Assembly: GCA_007751475.1 (NCBI GenBank) | Contig: CP036434.1 | Location: 3,849,524-3,913,523 of the forward strand | Direction of reading: 5' to 3' | Length of the DNA: 64,000 nt | From: Saltatorellus ferox | GTDB taxonomy: Bacteria; Planctomycetota; UBA1135; GCA-002686595 | Shown: positions 53,578-61,743 of the stretch, piece after piece | How the letters are laid out: every line of letters starts with the position of its first letter | Numbering within the stretch: position 1 is the stretch's first letter | Program-made: the position numbers and the translations under genes | Notes under the pieces: generated by a model | The model's input: only the letters and a program-made list of their open reading frames with translations | Told to the model about the DNA's origin: nothing | Database searches by the model: none

Positions 53578-55065
53578 CTACCAATCCTGGAAGGTCTGCG
53601 GCTTCACGTTCATCAGTTTCGCCGCCTGGGACTTGTTGCCGTTCGTCTCCGCAAGTGCCCTCTTCACGTAGTGCGAACGGAGCTCCGTCTGCAGCTCCTT
53701 CACATCGAAGGCGTCGTTGAAGGGGCGGTCCAGGATTCCCGACGTGGAGCTGCTCGGTAGGGGGAGGAGGGAGTCCTCCACGTCGCGGAGGGTGATCTTT
53801 TCTCCCGAGGCGTAGATCGCCGCGCGCACCAGCGTGGTTCGGAGCTCGCGGACGTTCCCTGGCCACGGATGGCCGACGAGGCGCGCGCGTGCGTTCTTGG
53901 CGAGGGTTCGGGGTTCGAAGTCCGGCTCGAGGTTGAGTTCTGTCTGGACCTCCGTGAAGAGGGCGTCGATGAGCTCGTGCAGGTCCTTGCCGCGCTCTCG
54001 CAGCGCGGGTAGGCGAAGGATCCCCACGGCGAGGCGGTAGAGGAGGTCGCGGCGGAAGCCTCCGTTGTCGACGGCCTCGAAGAGGTCGACGTGGGTGGCT
54101 GCGACCACCCGCACATCGACCTCGCGGGGCGCGTGCTCTCCCACTCGCGTGACCTCCCCCTCCTGCAGGGTTCGCAGGAGACGGACCTGGGCCTCCAGGG
54201 GCAGCTCCCCGATCTCGTCCAGGAGGAGCGTTCCACCGTTCGCCTCCTCGAAGACTCCCGGCCTCTCGGAGGTGGCGCCCGTGAACGCGCCCTTCGCGTG
54301 CCCGAAGAGGCGCGCGTCGATGAGTTCGGAGGGGATGGCGCCACAGTTGAGGGCGAGGAATGGGCCCTCGGCACGGCGGCTCGCGGCGTGGATCGCGCGC
54401 GCGAAAAGCTCCTTGCCCGTGCCCGACTCGCCGAGGATCAGGACCGGCACGTTTCGGGGGGCGAGGCGCGTCGCCAGGGCGATCGCCTCGTTCATCGGCC
54501 TGGAGGATCCGATGATCTGGGCGAAGGCTGGCTGGTTCGGGGTGAGGCCCTGGGTGAGGCGGACCAGGCGCTGGTCCGACCGCTCCAGGAGGCCCGTGGC
54601 GAAGTCGGTGGAGATCTCGAAGGGCAGGTCCACGACGGTGGTGCCGGACTCGATCGAGCACTTCACGAGGCGCGCGTGGAAGCGCGACTTCGCGAGCAGG
54701 AGCCAGACCGCGTGCATCGCTGGCGTGCCCGCGCTGAGGAGAAAGTGGAGGTCCGCGGTCGGGTCCTTGCGCTGCAAAGCTTCCACGCAGTCGGTGGCCG
54801 TATCGAGGATCCCGACGTGGTCGCTCGGGTCCGCGAGCGTGACGGGGGCGATCTCGACTTTGGCGCCGGACTCGGCGGCCAGCCAGGTGGCGTAGAGGTC
54901 GAGGCGCTCGAGGTCAGCTTTCGAGGTCGCGTTCGTGAGGAGCACGACCTGCTCCATGGCGAGGTCCTTCGACGCTCTGAGCGTGGGGCCGAGTTCGGCG
55001 GGATCGGGATCTTCGAGGGCGGCGAGGTCTTCCTTGGCGGCCCAGGCGAGGAGGAGGTTTCCCAT
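53578..55065 (-). CDS. RtcR-like CARF-domain sigma-54 transcription activator
   Basis: This encodes 495 residues from ATG 55065; the open frame upstream overlaps the divergent promoter. Residues 1-165 form a CARF-like Rossmann sensor: VVLLTNATSKADLERL (40-55) and LHFLLSAGTPAMHAVWLLLA (106-125), equivalent to the T-G-T-x5-C-W-F-L-L region of RtcR. The AAA+ core has Walker A GESGTGKE (212-219), the sigma-54 loop GAFTGA (259-264) and LLLDEIGE (280-287). A Fis-type HTH ends the protein (NGNKSQAAKLMNVKPQTFQDW) with no residues after the recognition helix. It should open sigma-54 promoters when the CARF domain binds an RNA-end or oligonucleotide ligand. Confidence 0.88.
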   Translation of the reverse strand: MGNLLLAWAAKEDLAALEDPDPAELGPTLRASKDLAMEQVVLLTNATSKADLERLDLYATWLAAESGAKVEIAPVTLADPSDHVGILDTATDCVEALQRKDPTADLHFLLSAGTPAMHAVWLLLAKSRFHARLVKCSIESGTTVVDLPFEISTDFATGLLERSDQRLVRLTQGLTPNQPAFAQIIGSSRPMNEAIALATRLAPRNVPVLILGESGTGKELFARAIHAASRRAEGPFLALNCGAIPSELIDARLFGHAKGAFTGATSERPGVFEEANGGTLLLDEIGELPLEAQVRLLRTLQEGEVTRVGEHAPREVDVRVVAATHVDLFEAVDNGGFRRDLLYRLAVGILRLPALRERGKDLHELIDALFTEVQTELNLEPDFEPRTLAKNARARLVGHPWPGNVRELRTTLVRAAIYASGEKITLRDVEDSLLPLPSSSTSGILDRPFNDAFDVKELQTELRSHYVKRALAETNGNKSQAAKLMNVKPQTFQDW

Positions 55066-55086
55066 GCGCGGGAATGTTATCGGGAA

Positions 55087-55104
55087 TCCGGATGATGATC
55101 CGGA
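55087..55104. promoter_or_regulatory. Inverted repeat, likely enhancer (UAS) for the sigma-54 activator
   Basis: TCCGGAT-GATG-ATCCGGA has 7-bp perfect arms. It lies 22 bp upstream of the activator gene's start and about 97-114 bp upstream of the sigma-54 promoter at 55201, the usual distance for an activator-binding enhancer. It could also be an autoregulatory site. A separate 10-bp palindrome AATCGCGATT lies at 55171-55180. Confidence 0.55.
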
Positions 55105-55200
55105 AGAAGGGATACGGGGTAGGGAAAGCGCGCTGCGACATCGTGCTCGCAACCGTGAGTAAAGGTTCAGAATCGCGATTTCGAGCGTACCGCCCCGCAC

Positions 55201-55215
55201 TGGCACACCCCTTGC
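55201..55215 (+). promoter_or_regulatory. Sigma-54 (-24/-12) promoter
   Basis: TGGCACACCCCTTGC matches the consensus TGGCACG-N4-TTGC at every defined position but one, with the required GG-N10-GC spacing (GG 55202-55203, GC 55214-55215). It faces right, away from the adjacent sigma-54 activator gene. The expected transcription start is near 55227. Confidence 0.8.
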
Positions 55216-55226
55216 CTGGGAGGACA

Positions 55227-55297
55227 AAGCAAGCACGCGGCGCGTGGCCCCACTGCTAACTGCCTCGGTGGGGATCTTGCCCGCGCGCCGCGTTTTC
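55227..55297 (+). ncRNA. Structured RNA / leader hairpin A after the sigma-54 promoter
   Basis: ACGCGGCGCG (55235-55244) pairs with CGCGCCGCGT (55284-55293). An inner CCCCAC/GTGGGG helix is possible in the loop, and TTTT follows at 55293-55296, so the element looks like an intrinsic terminator. It begins only about 8 nt after the predicted start site. The transcript could thus be a roughly 70-nt RNA, or a leader attenuating the lipoprotein gene at 55322. A second copy with a compensatory change lies at 58180-58239. Confidence 0.5.
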
Positions 55298-55321
55298 CTA
55301 TCTCCCAGCCTGCCCCCCTTC

Positions 55322-55909
55322 ATGCCACGACCGAACCTCGCCGCCTTTCTCGCCCTCCTCCTCAGCCTCGTCTCCTGCCAGGCGGGCCCGCCGCCGGCGG
55401 GCGGCGCCGTGCTGCCCGATCGAATCTCCAAGACCACGGTGCTCGTGGGCCAGCGCCAGCTCGAAGAGTCCGAGTGGGCTCCTGTCGAAGATCAGTTCCT
55501 CCTGGGTGCCGAGTACTCGTCGATCTCCACACAGGCGAACTTCGGTCCCGAGTTCGGGTTCAACGGCTCCTACGCCAGCGAAGACCTCGGCGGCCTCACC
55601 CTCGACGCCACGCTGCTCGAAGCGTACCTCGGCGGCCGGATCCAGAGCACCACGGGCAACGCTCGCCCCTTCTTTGGAGCCGGCGGCGTCCTCACCTACG
55701 GAGAGATCGAGCTGTCGAACGGCTTCTCCTCCGCCTCGGCCGACGACACCGTCCTCGGCTTCTACCTTCACGGTGGACTCTCGGTCCGCGCTTCCGAATC
55801 CCTGGAGATCGTGTTCGACGTCAGGAAGCGGTTCGGCAGCGATGCCGAGATCGAAGGCGTCGAGATCGACGTCGATTACCTGACGTTCGCGATCGGGTTC
55901 TCCTTCTGA
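55322..55909 (+). CDS. Lipoprotein with outer-membrane beta-barrel features
   Basis: This encodes 195 residues from ATG 55322. Signal: MPRPNLAAFLALLLSLVSC, with lipobox Cys19. The mature part shows barrel-like strands (FLLGAEYSSISTQANFGPEF, LEAYLGGRI, VLGFYLHGGLSVRA) and ends in VDYLTFAIGFSF with the C-terminal Phe typical of outer-membrane barrels. It is the first gene after the sigma-54 promoter and hairpin A, so it is a candidate target of the RtcR-like activator. A TATCTC lies 24 bp upstream and could be a separate -10 element. Confidence 0.75.
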   Translation: MPRPNLAAFLALLLSLVSCQAGPPPAGGAVLPDRISKTTVLVGQRQLEESEWAPVEDQFLLGAEYSSISTQANFGPEFGFNGSYASEDLGGLTLDATLLEAYLGGRIQSTTGNARPFFGAGGVLTYGEIELSNGFSSASADDTVLGFYLHGGLSVRASESLEIVFDVRKRFGSDAEIEGVEIDVDYLTFAIGFSF

Positions 55910-56145
55910 CGGGAGTTGAGTGGCCCCGGCGTGACTGTGCGTTCGACGCAGCACGCGCGCGGAGCTCTCTCGTAGAAGTTTTTTGCAACCGTTTGGCGGC
56001 CGCATCGTGCGCCGCTCGGTTTGTCCGCGAAACGGCGGCGTGCGTCGCTCCACTCATGCGTGGCTCGAGTCCCTCGCACACGTTCACCTTTCGCTTCGTC
56101 CTGTTTGATGCGCCTTCGAGCGCCTGCCTATCTCCCAACCCATCC

Positions 56146-58128
56146 ATGTTTTCGAGACTTTCTTTGACGGCCTTGCCTGCCGCCCTCGCCCTCACGCTCT
56201 TCACTGCGGCGCCCGCGCACGCACAGTTCTGCGATACGGAACTGATCCCCGGTTTCCCTGAGGTCAGCGCCCAGGCCGGATCTTCGGTCAGCCTCTCAGG
56301 GACCCTCGCGGCCATAGGCTCGCCGTTCGCCAGCGGCGGCCTCTCGGCGCCCGGCACCAACGGTGCTGGAAGCGTCTCCCTCTTCGAGCAATCGGGCGGC
56401 GAGTGGTCGCTGACGACCACGCTCTTCTCGCCGAACCCGGAGCCCGAGGGCCAGTTCGGCTACGACGTGGCCATCGAGGGCGACCTGCTCCTCGTCGGCG
56501 CCCCCTTCGAGGACAGCGGCGCGGTCAATTCCGGCCGCACCTACCTGTATCGCAGAATCGGCGGCGCGTGGACGCTGACGGACACCATCCTCGAGCTCTC
56601 GCAATCGCAGGAGTCGCGGTTTGGCCACAGCGTCTCCGTCTCCGGCACCCGCCTGGCGATCAGCGCCATCCGGAGCAGCTTCTTCGGTCCGAGCGCAGGT
56701 GCCGCGTACTTCTATCGCGCTGGCGGCGGCTCGGTCGTCTTCGAAGATCGCGTCGGACCGAACCCGGTGACCGCCAACGGGTTCTTCGGCACCTCGGTCT
56801 CCCTCTCCGGCAGCATCTGCGCGGTGGGGGCGGTCTTCGACGGAGCGATCGCGAACAACGAGGGCTCGGCGTACGTGTTCGAACGACAGCCGAACTCCAC
56901 GTGGAACCAGTACGCCAAGGTGGTCCCACCCGTGAGCCAGTCCAGCGCCTTCTTCGGCGTCGCGGTCAAGCTCGTCGGCGGTGTTCTCGTCGTGGGCGCC
57001 GAGGGCATCAACAACGGCGCCTCCAGCGGCAGGAGCGGCTCGGCCTTCGTGTTCCGGGACCAGGGCAATGGCAGCTACGGACAAGAAGCCGAACTGGGAT
57101 CGCCCACGCCGATCTCCAATGGAAACTTCGGCCGCGCCGTGACCCTGGCCCCGGGCCGGATCGCTGTAGCCGAGATTGGCGGCGGCGGCGCCGTTCACAC
57201 CTACGTACGAGTGGCGAATCAGTGGACCTATGAGCAGACGATCCTCGGGCTGAACCACATGAACGGTGACGGCTTCGGGACCGATGTGGGCCTGATCGGG
57301 GACGCTCTCCTCGTCGGCGCACCGACGCGAAGCACGAGTATTCCCGTATCTGGCGCGGCGTTCGTCTACGACCTCGATTTCGAGGACTGCAACGCGAACG
57401 GGCTGAATGACTTCTGCGAGATCGCTACCACGCCAGGTCTGGACTGCGACAGCAACGGGCTCCTGGACACGTGCGAGATCGCCGCGGGGACCGGCGTCGA
57501 CTGCAACGCGAACTGGGTCCTCGACAGCTGCGAGATCGCCGCGCAGTCGTTCCTCGACTGCGACTCGAACGGAGTGCTCGACACGTGCGAGATCTCGACG
57601 AACCCCGGGCTCGACTGCAACTCGAACCAGCGGCTCGACGTCTGCGATATCGCCGATGGGACCGAGCCGGACGTCAACGGCAACCTCGTGCCTGACGGAT
57701 GTGAGAGCGTCGGGTTCAACCCCGGCTGCCAGACGATCAACAACTCGACCGGAGTGGTCGGCGGCTTGACCGCGTTCGGCATCGAGACCGCTCTCGCGAA
57801 CGACATCGTGCTGGTGGCGAGCGACATTCCGCTTAACACCTTCGGCTACCCGATCGTGAGCCGGATGTCGGCCCAGGTGATCCCCCCGGGCGCTGCGGGC
57901 TTCCGCTGCGTGGGTGGCTCGGTGGGGCGTGACTACGGGAACATCTTCAACACGATGCAGACCGGTGGCGCGCTTCTTCCGATCGACCTGACGGCGATCC
58001 CGTCACCGAGCGGGCTCATCACGGCCACCGCGGGCGAGACGTGGTACTGGCAGCTCTGGCACCGCGATTCGTTCGGGGGCGCGCTGACGTCCACCTTCAC
58101 CGACAGCATCATCTTCACCTTCCAATAG
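56146..58128 (+). CDS. Secreted FG-GAP protein with calcium-type Asp/Cys repeats
   Basis: This encodes 660 residues from ATG 56146; the longer frame overlaps the previous gene. Signal peptide about 1-27, ending APAHA. Residues 35-400 are about seven FG-GAP/integrin-type repeats with the recurring pattern G-x2-V-S-(L/V)-S-G and FG-x-x-V (for example SRFGHSVSVSGTRLAISA). Residues 405-520 contain five D-C-N/D-x-N-G-x2-D-x-C-E-I repeats, thrombospondin-3/dockerin-like calcium loops common in planctomycete exported proteins. The C-terminal 130 residues end WYWQLWHRDS...FTDSIIFTFQ, a terminal beta domain probably used for sorting or packing. Confidence 0.85.
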   Translation: MFSRLSLTALPAALALTLFTAAPAHAQFCDTELIPGFPEVSAQAGSSVSLSGTLAAIGSPFASGGLSAPGTNGAGSVSLFEQSGGEWSLTTTLFSPNPEPEGQFGYDVAIEGDLLLVGAPFEDSGAVNSGRTYLYRRIGGAWTLTDTILELSQSQESRFGHSVSVSGTRLAISAIRSSFFGPSAGAAYFYRAGGGSVVFEDRVGPNPVTANGFFGTSVSLSGSICAVGAVFDGAIANNEGSAYVFERQPNSTWNQYAKVVPPVSQSSAFFGVAVKLVGGVLVVGAEGINNGASSGRSGSAFVFRDQGNGSYGQEAELGSPTPISNGNFGRAVTLAPGRIAVAEIGGGGAVHTYVRVANQWTYEQTILGLNHMNGDGFGTDVGLIGDALLVGAPTRSTSIPVSGAAFVYDLDFEDCNANGLNDFCEIATTPGLDCDSNGLLDTCEIAAGTGVDCNANWVLDSCEIAAQSFLDCDSNGVLDTCEISTNPGLDCNSNQRLDVCDIADGTEPDVNGNLVPDGCESVGFNPGCQTINNSTGVVGGLTAFGIETALANDIVLVASDIPLNTFGYPIVSRMSAQVIPPGAAGFRCVGGSVGRDYGNIFNTMQTGGALLPIDLTAIPSPSGLITATAGETWYWQLWHRDSFGGALTSTFTDSIIFTFQ

Positions 58129-58140
58129 GGTGGCGATGCC

Positions 58141-58169
58141 ATCGGGCCGGAGCGCAGCTCTGGCCCGAT
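58141..58169 (+). terminator. Hairpin downstream of the FG-GAP gene
   Basis: ATCGGGCC (58141-58148) pairs with GGCCCGAT (58162-58169). GAGC/GCTC inside extends the stem around a 3-nt loop. There is no U tract directly after it. It is 12 bp after the stop codon. Confidence 0.55.
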
Positions 58170-58179
58170 GAATGAGTTT

Positions 58180-58239
58180 CGCAGCGCGTGGCCCCATCGT
58201 GCCTGCCAGCCGGGGTACACCAAACACGCGCTGCGTTTT
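58180..58239 (+). ncRNA. Structured RNA / leader hairpin B, copy of hairpin A
   Basis: An 11-bp stem CGCAGCGCGTG (58180-58190) with CACGCGCTGCG (58225-58235) is followed by TTTT. It shares GCGCGTGGCCCCA and GCGTTTTCCT with hairpin A. One stem pair differs compensatorily (A-T here, G-C in A). It lies 41 bp upstream of the DUF2779 start. It may be a terminator for the upstream gene or a leader for the downstream one. Confidence 0.5.
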
Positions 58240-58280
58240 CCTGTTTCTTGTCGAACCGCTCGTCTGCTTCTCGCTCGCCC

Positions 58281-59883
58281 ATGGCCCTGGCCCACGATGC
58301 CTCCGTGCATCGCTCGATCACCAAGACCAGCTATCTCCTCGGCCGCCAGTGCCCGCGCCGACAGTGGCTTGGCCACCATGGGGTGGTCGAACCCGCGGTG
58401 ACGGAGGCTGCGGTTCTCGCACTGCAGATCGAAGCCAGCCGCGAGGTTGAGTCGCTCGCGGCCGAGCTCTTTCCCGGCGCCTTGCGGGTCTGTCGCGAAG
58501 GCGAAGCCACAACTCCTTACGTGGGCGTCGAGGGAACGAAGCGCGCGCTGGCGGAAGCGCAGGCCGTGCTCCAGGCGCACTTCGAGGCCGATGGTCTCGC
58601 GGCGATCTCGGACATCGTCGAGGTGCGGGCCGAAGGCCTCTACCTGTGGGAGGTCAAGTCGTCGACCTACGAGGCCGAGGGCGATGACGACGAGGCCAGG
58701 GCGAACCCGCTGTACGACTGGGACCTCGCCTACCAGGTGCATGTGGCCAGGGAAGCCGGGAACGTGGTCATCGGGGCCGGTTTGATCCTGCTTCGGAAGG
58801 AGTACGTCCGCGGTGGGGGGCCCGTGCGGGCCGAGGAGGTGCTCATCCGGCTGGATCGTTCGGCGGAGGTCGCAGCGCTGGCGGCTCGTGTGGCGGAAGA
58901 GGTCGCGGCACAGCAGTCCATGCTGCGTGGGTCCACGATGCCGACGGAGCTGCCGGGACCGCGCTGCAAGGGTGGCCGGAAGGTGGCTGCAGGCAATCGC
59001 CCCAGCGACTGCGGGCACTTCCTGCCCCACGGTGTCTGCGGCCGCGAGCTTCCGGTGTTCTGGGCGGGGAGCCTGCCGAACCTGGCGGGGGGGAAGATCG
59101 CGCTCGTCACGGGGACGCCTGGCCTGAAGATCGAGGACCTCGACCCGAACGATCCCGCGGCGAAGTGGACGGAGACCCAGCGCCGGGTGATCGAGGGCGT
59201 GCAGACCCGCGATGAGGTCGTGGACCACGTGCCCTTGCGGGAGAAGCTCGACGAGCTCGAGTGGCCCCTGTCGTTCGTGGACTTAGAGTTCGACCCGACG
59301 ATGGCGATCCCGCGGCATCCTGGAATGCGCCCCTATGATCGCGTGCCGTTCCAGTGGGCGCTGGCGATCGAGGAAGAGTGTGGTGGGGGGGCTGGGGGAG
59401 GAGCGCTCCTTCCTGGAGCTCACGACAGCAGGTCCGAGTCGAGCGTTCGCAGAGTCCCTGCTGGACGCCCTGCCACCGACCGGTCACCTGGTCGCGCACC
59501 ACCAGGACGCGGAGACGACGGTGCTGAAGCAGATCGCGAGGCGTCTGGGCGGAGACGTCACGGAGCGCCTGCTGGCGCTGATCCCACGCTTCGTCGACAC
59601 CGAGAAGATCGCAAGGGCGGGCTACTACCACCCGGACCAGATGTCCTCCTACTCGATCAAAAAGCTGGCACCCGCCCTGACGGGCCGAGGCTACGAAGGC
59701 CTCGCCATCGGAAACGGAATGCTGGCGGTGGCGGAGTGGCGCCGAGCGCTGCGCCCCGACGTGAGCCCTGAAGTGAACCCGAAGGAACGGGAGGAGATCC
59801 GAGCGAACCTGCTGGAGTACTGCGGCCTGGACGCGGAGCTGATGCACAGCATCGTCACGCACTTGCGTATCAGGACAGCCTAA
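58281..59883 (+). pseudogene. DUF2779-type nuclease gene interrupted by a frameshift
   Basis: From ATG 58281 the frame encodes a RecB/Cas4-like part (Cys in LLGRQCPRRQWL, LYLWEVKSST as the E-x-K box, then the C-x4-5-C cluster PSDCGHFLPHGVCGREL) and the start of an RNase H-like DUF2779 domain (LSFVDLEFDPTMAIPRHPG, FQWALAIEEE). Near 59382-59389 a G7 tract shifts frame. The other frame carries the rest (ERSFLELTTAG, ALIPRFVDTEK, YYHPDQMSSYSIKKLAPAL) to 59883. Removing one G restores a protein of about 533 residues. It could be a true mutation, phase variation or an assembly error. Its architecture parallels the N-terminal half of the BREX-adjacent nuclease-helicase. Confidence 0.8.
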
Positions 59884-60139
59884 GCGGACGCTGCTCGCAC
59901 CACTCGGGGAACAGCTCCCAAGGATCCCTCCAAGGGGGCCCGACGCCACCGTGGCGTTACAGGTCCGGTCCGCAAACCGCTGAATTCCCACGAGTGGGAC
60001 TCTCCCCCTCATGAAGACGGCGACGCTTTCCGCCTTTCAAAGCCCGAGAGATCGGACTGAGGTCGTCGCCGGCCTTCCACGATCCGGATCTTCGAGCACT
60101 CCGTTGCGGGTTCTCGTAGCTCGGGGTAGCTTCGAAGAG

Positions 60140-60703
60140 ATGAGCAACCCATCTTCTTCGGAGGTCGCGAATGCAATCGCCACGTGCCTTCGTGACCCGG
60201 ATGGCTGGCGCCATCAACAAGGGCACAGTGAGCTGCTTGAAGAGTCGGTCAGGCAGATCGTTTTCAATCGAGGTGCTCTCGTCCCCGTTGGTCCGCTGAT
60301 CACTGCGAGCCTTGTGCAAGTCGCGGCGATTCACACAGCAGAAACGTCGGTTGCCGAGGTCCTTCAGGCTTGGCGGGGCGCGGTAGGGGATTCCTGTGAA
60401 TCCTATGCGCGTGAGCCGGAAGGCTGGAAGCAAGACGAGGTGCGTGAATTCGAAGCCTCCGTTGCGGCCTCCTTCGGAGTCGACGACGAGATGGTCCACG
60501 AACTCATCAGGTCCTTCCATGGCATGCGCGAGGGATCCCGCCTGGGAGCCTTGATGATGCTCGAGGAGTCGCCTTCGTTCCGCTGGCTATCCAAGGAGAT
60601 CGACGCTTTCGATCGCGAGGTCGAACTAGAGGCGCCCCCCACAGCATTGCGCAGATTGCTCCGTCTCCTCTATTCTGCCCCTGAAGGTGATGGAGCTTCC
60701 TAG
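60140..60703 (+). CDS. Hypothetical protein, first gene of an unknown operon
   Basis: Start ATG 60140 (MSNPSSSEV) is chosen; an upstream in-frame ATG at 60011 adds 43 less likely residues. The product has 187 residues, acidic and helical, with no signal, membrane segment or motif I recognise. Its 3' end overlaps the next gene by 14 bp, indicating co-translation. The 60140-63870 genes form a compact unit. Confidence 0.6.
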   Translation: MSNPSSSEVANAIATCLRDPDGWRHQQGHSELLEESVRQIVFNRGALVPVGPLITASLVQVAAIHTAETSVAEVLQAWRGAVGDSCESYAREPEGWKQDEVREFEASVAASFGVDDEMVHELIRSFHGMREGSRLGALMMLEESPSFRWLSKEIDAFDREVELEAPPTALRRLLRLLYSAPEGDGAS

Positions 60704-61448
60704 CGAACTCGATCTGGCCCTTGCGGATGCAGTGAACTCGGGGTGCCAAGACCTTCGCAGGTCGATGCCGCGAGAGATCTTGGCGGCAAGATCGCGCGTC
60801 GCCGCGAGACGCTTCATGCATCGGCATCCTCGCGCAGGATTGTACCTCCTCGATGGAGGACCTCGACATGCGCAGGTGTGGGGTCATGAACGTGAAACGA
60901 GCGGAGGTGCGCTGGCCAACAATCAGCGGTCGCATCGCCTCAAGACACCGGACTTCGACAGCCAGCTCGAGCTGGACGATCGAGCGGAATCCCACCTCGA
61001 GGTAGTCGCGGGCCGATTCCTGTCACGGGAGTACCGGGCATTCGAGCGCACAGTTCGTCGCGTGCTTGACCAATGCGACGAGCGGGGAATCGGGAGCGCA
61101 GTCTGGACCTGGGTCGCTCTCTATGGAGCCAACACTCGCCGGATGGATCTGGAGTTCCACGCGTACTCCATGATTGCGAAGAGCCGCTTCGAGCCAGTCC
61201 GGATCGCTGGTCTTCTCAACGGCGCCCTGCGTTCCCATATTCTTCGCCGGGACTCGGGAGCCGCGGAGCCTTTCGTAGCGGCACTTGGGGAGGAGAGTCC
61301 GTCAGCGATAATGCGTGTTTCCAGGGTCGTTCGCGAGATGAACGTCCGGCGGTATGGAGAATCCCGGGTCGGTGCCGCGGAGCGGGAACTTCAACGGACA
61401 GCTTCTCGGCGAAACCTTCCCGATGGGTTATGGTCTGCTGGAAGATGA
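60690..61448 (+). CDS. Hypothetical protein, second gene of an unknown operon
   Basis: This encodes 252 residues from ATG 60690 (a GTG just before is possible). It is Arg-rich and helical with RRVLDQCDERGIGSAVWTWVALYG in the middle, and I recognise no domain. It starts inside the end of the preceding gene, and its stop codon overlaps the start of the next small gene by ATGA, a strong sign of translational coupling. Confidence 0.65.
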   Translation: MELPSELDLALADAVNSGCQDLRRSMPREILAARSRVAARRFMHRHPRAGLYLLDGGPRHAQVWGHERETSGGALANNQRSHRLKTPDFDSQLELDDRAESHLEVVAGRFLSREYRAFERTVRRVLDQCDERGIGSAVWTWVALYGANTRRMDLEFHAYSMIAKSRFEPVRIAGLLNGALRSHILRRDSGAAEPFVAALGEESPSAIMRVSRVVREMNVRRYGESRVGAAERELQRTASRRNLPDGLWSAGR

Positions 61449-61705
61449 AGATCGTGTCCTCAGGAACGGCCCGCTCGATCAGTGCGGCCTCTCAATTCTG
61501 TGTGGCGCTCCTTGCGCTACACTTGTCTGCCAACGGAGAAGCGCGAGGCTCGGCCTTCATCCGGGACCCATCGTGGCGGTCTTCCGCGACCGCCTTCGAC
61601 AGAAGCGGCGGAGTCGGGAGTTCACCACCTATCAGGGCGAATACAGCCGGTGACAGGGACCCTCGCTTGCAGGGCAGCGGCGGCGGCGGCCCCGCAGGCG
61701 GCTGA
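61445..61705 (+). CDS. Small predicted secreted peptide, 86 residues
   Basis: ATG 61445 overlaps the previous stop (ATGA). The N terminus is basic (MKIVSSGTAR), followed by a hydrophobic stretch QFCVALLALHL and a SANGEA-like cleavage region, so a signal peptide is likely. The mature part is short, disordered-looking and ends in GSGGGGPAGG. No family is known to me. Its reality rests on the coupling geometry and the signal-like start. A long open frame continues upstream, so a chance ORF cannot be excluded. Confidence 0.45.
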   Translation: MKIVSSGTARSISAASQFCVALLALHLSANGEARGSAFIRDPSWRSSATAFDRSGGVGSSPPIRANTAGDRDPRLQGSGGGGPAGG

Positions 61706-61710
61706 CCCCC

Positions 61711-61730
61711 ACCCTGATTCGAATTAGGGT
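61711..61730. promoter_or_regulatory. 20-bp imperfect palindrome before the 61744 gene
   Basis: ACCCTGATTCGAATTAGGGT is symmetrical at all but two base pairs and centred on TTCGAA. It lies 13 bp upstream of the GTG start at 61744, where it could be an operator or block ribosome access. Confidence 0.35.
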
Positions 61731-61743
61731 CCAGAACCAAGAT

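Noticed and set aside
56063..56078. GGCTCGAGTCCCTC similar to the tRNA-Leu T arm (one mismatch), possible att repeat bounding the McrBC and CARF region
   Set aside because: The match does not continue into the acceptor stem on either side, and a 14-nt similarity in GC-rich DNA is easily chance.
57366..57720. Tandem repeat possibly a CRISPR or DNA satellite
   Set aside because: The repeats are in-frame D-C-N-x-N-G protein repeats of the FG-GAP protein, not spacer-separated identical DNA repeats. No CRISPR array is seen in the window.
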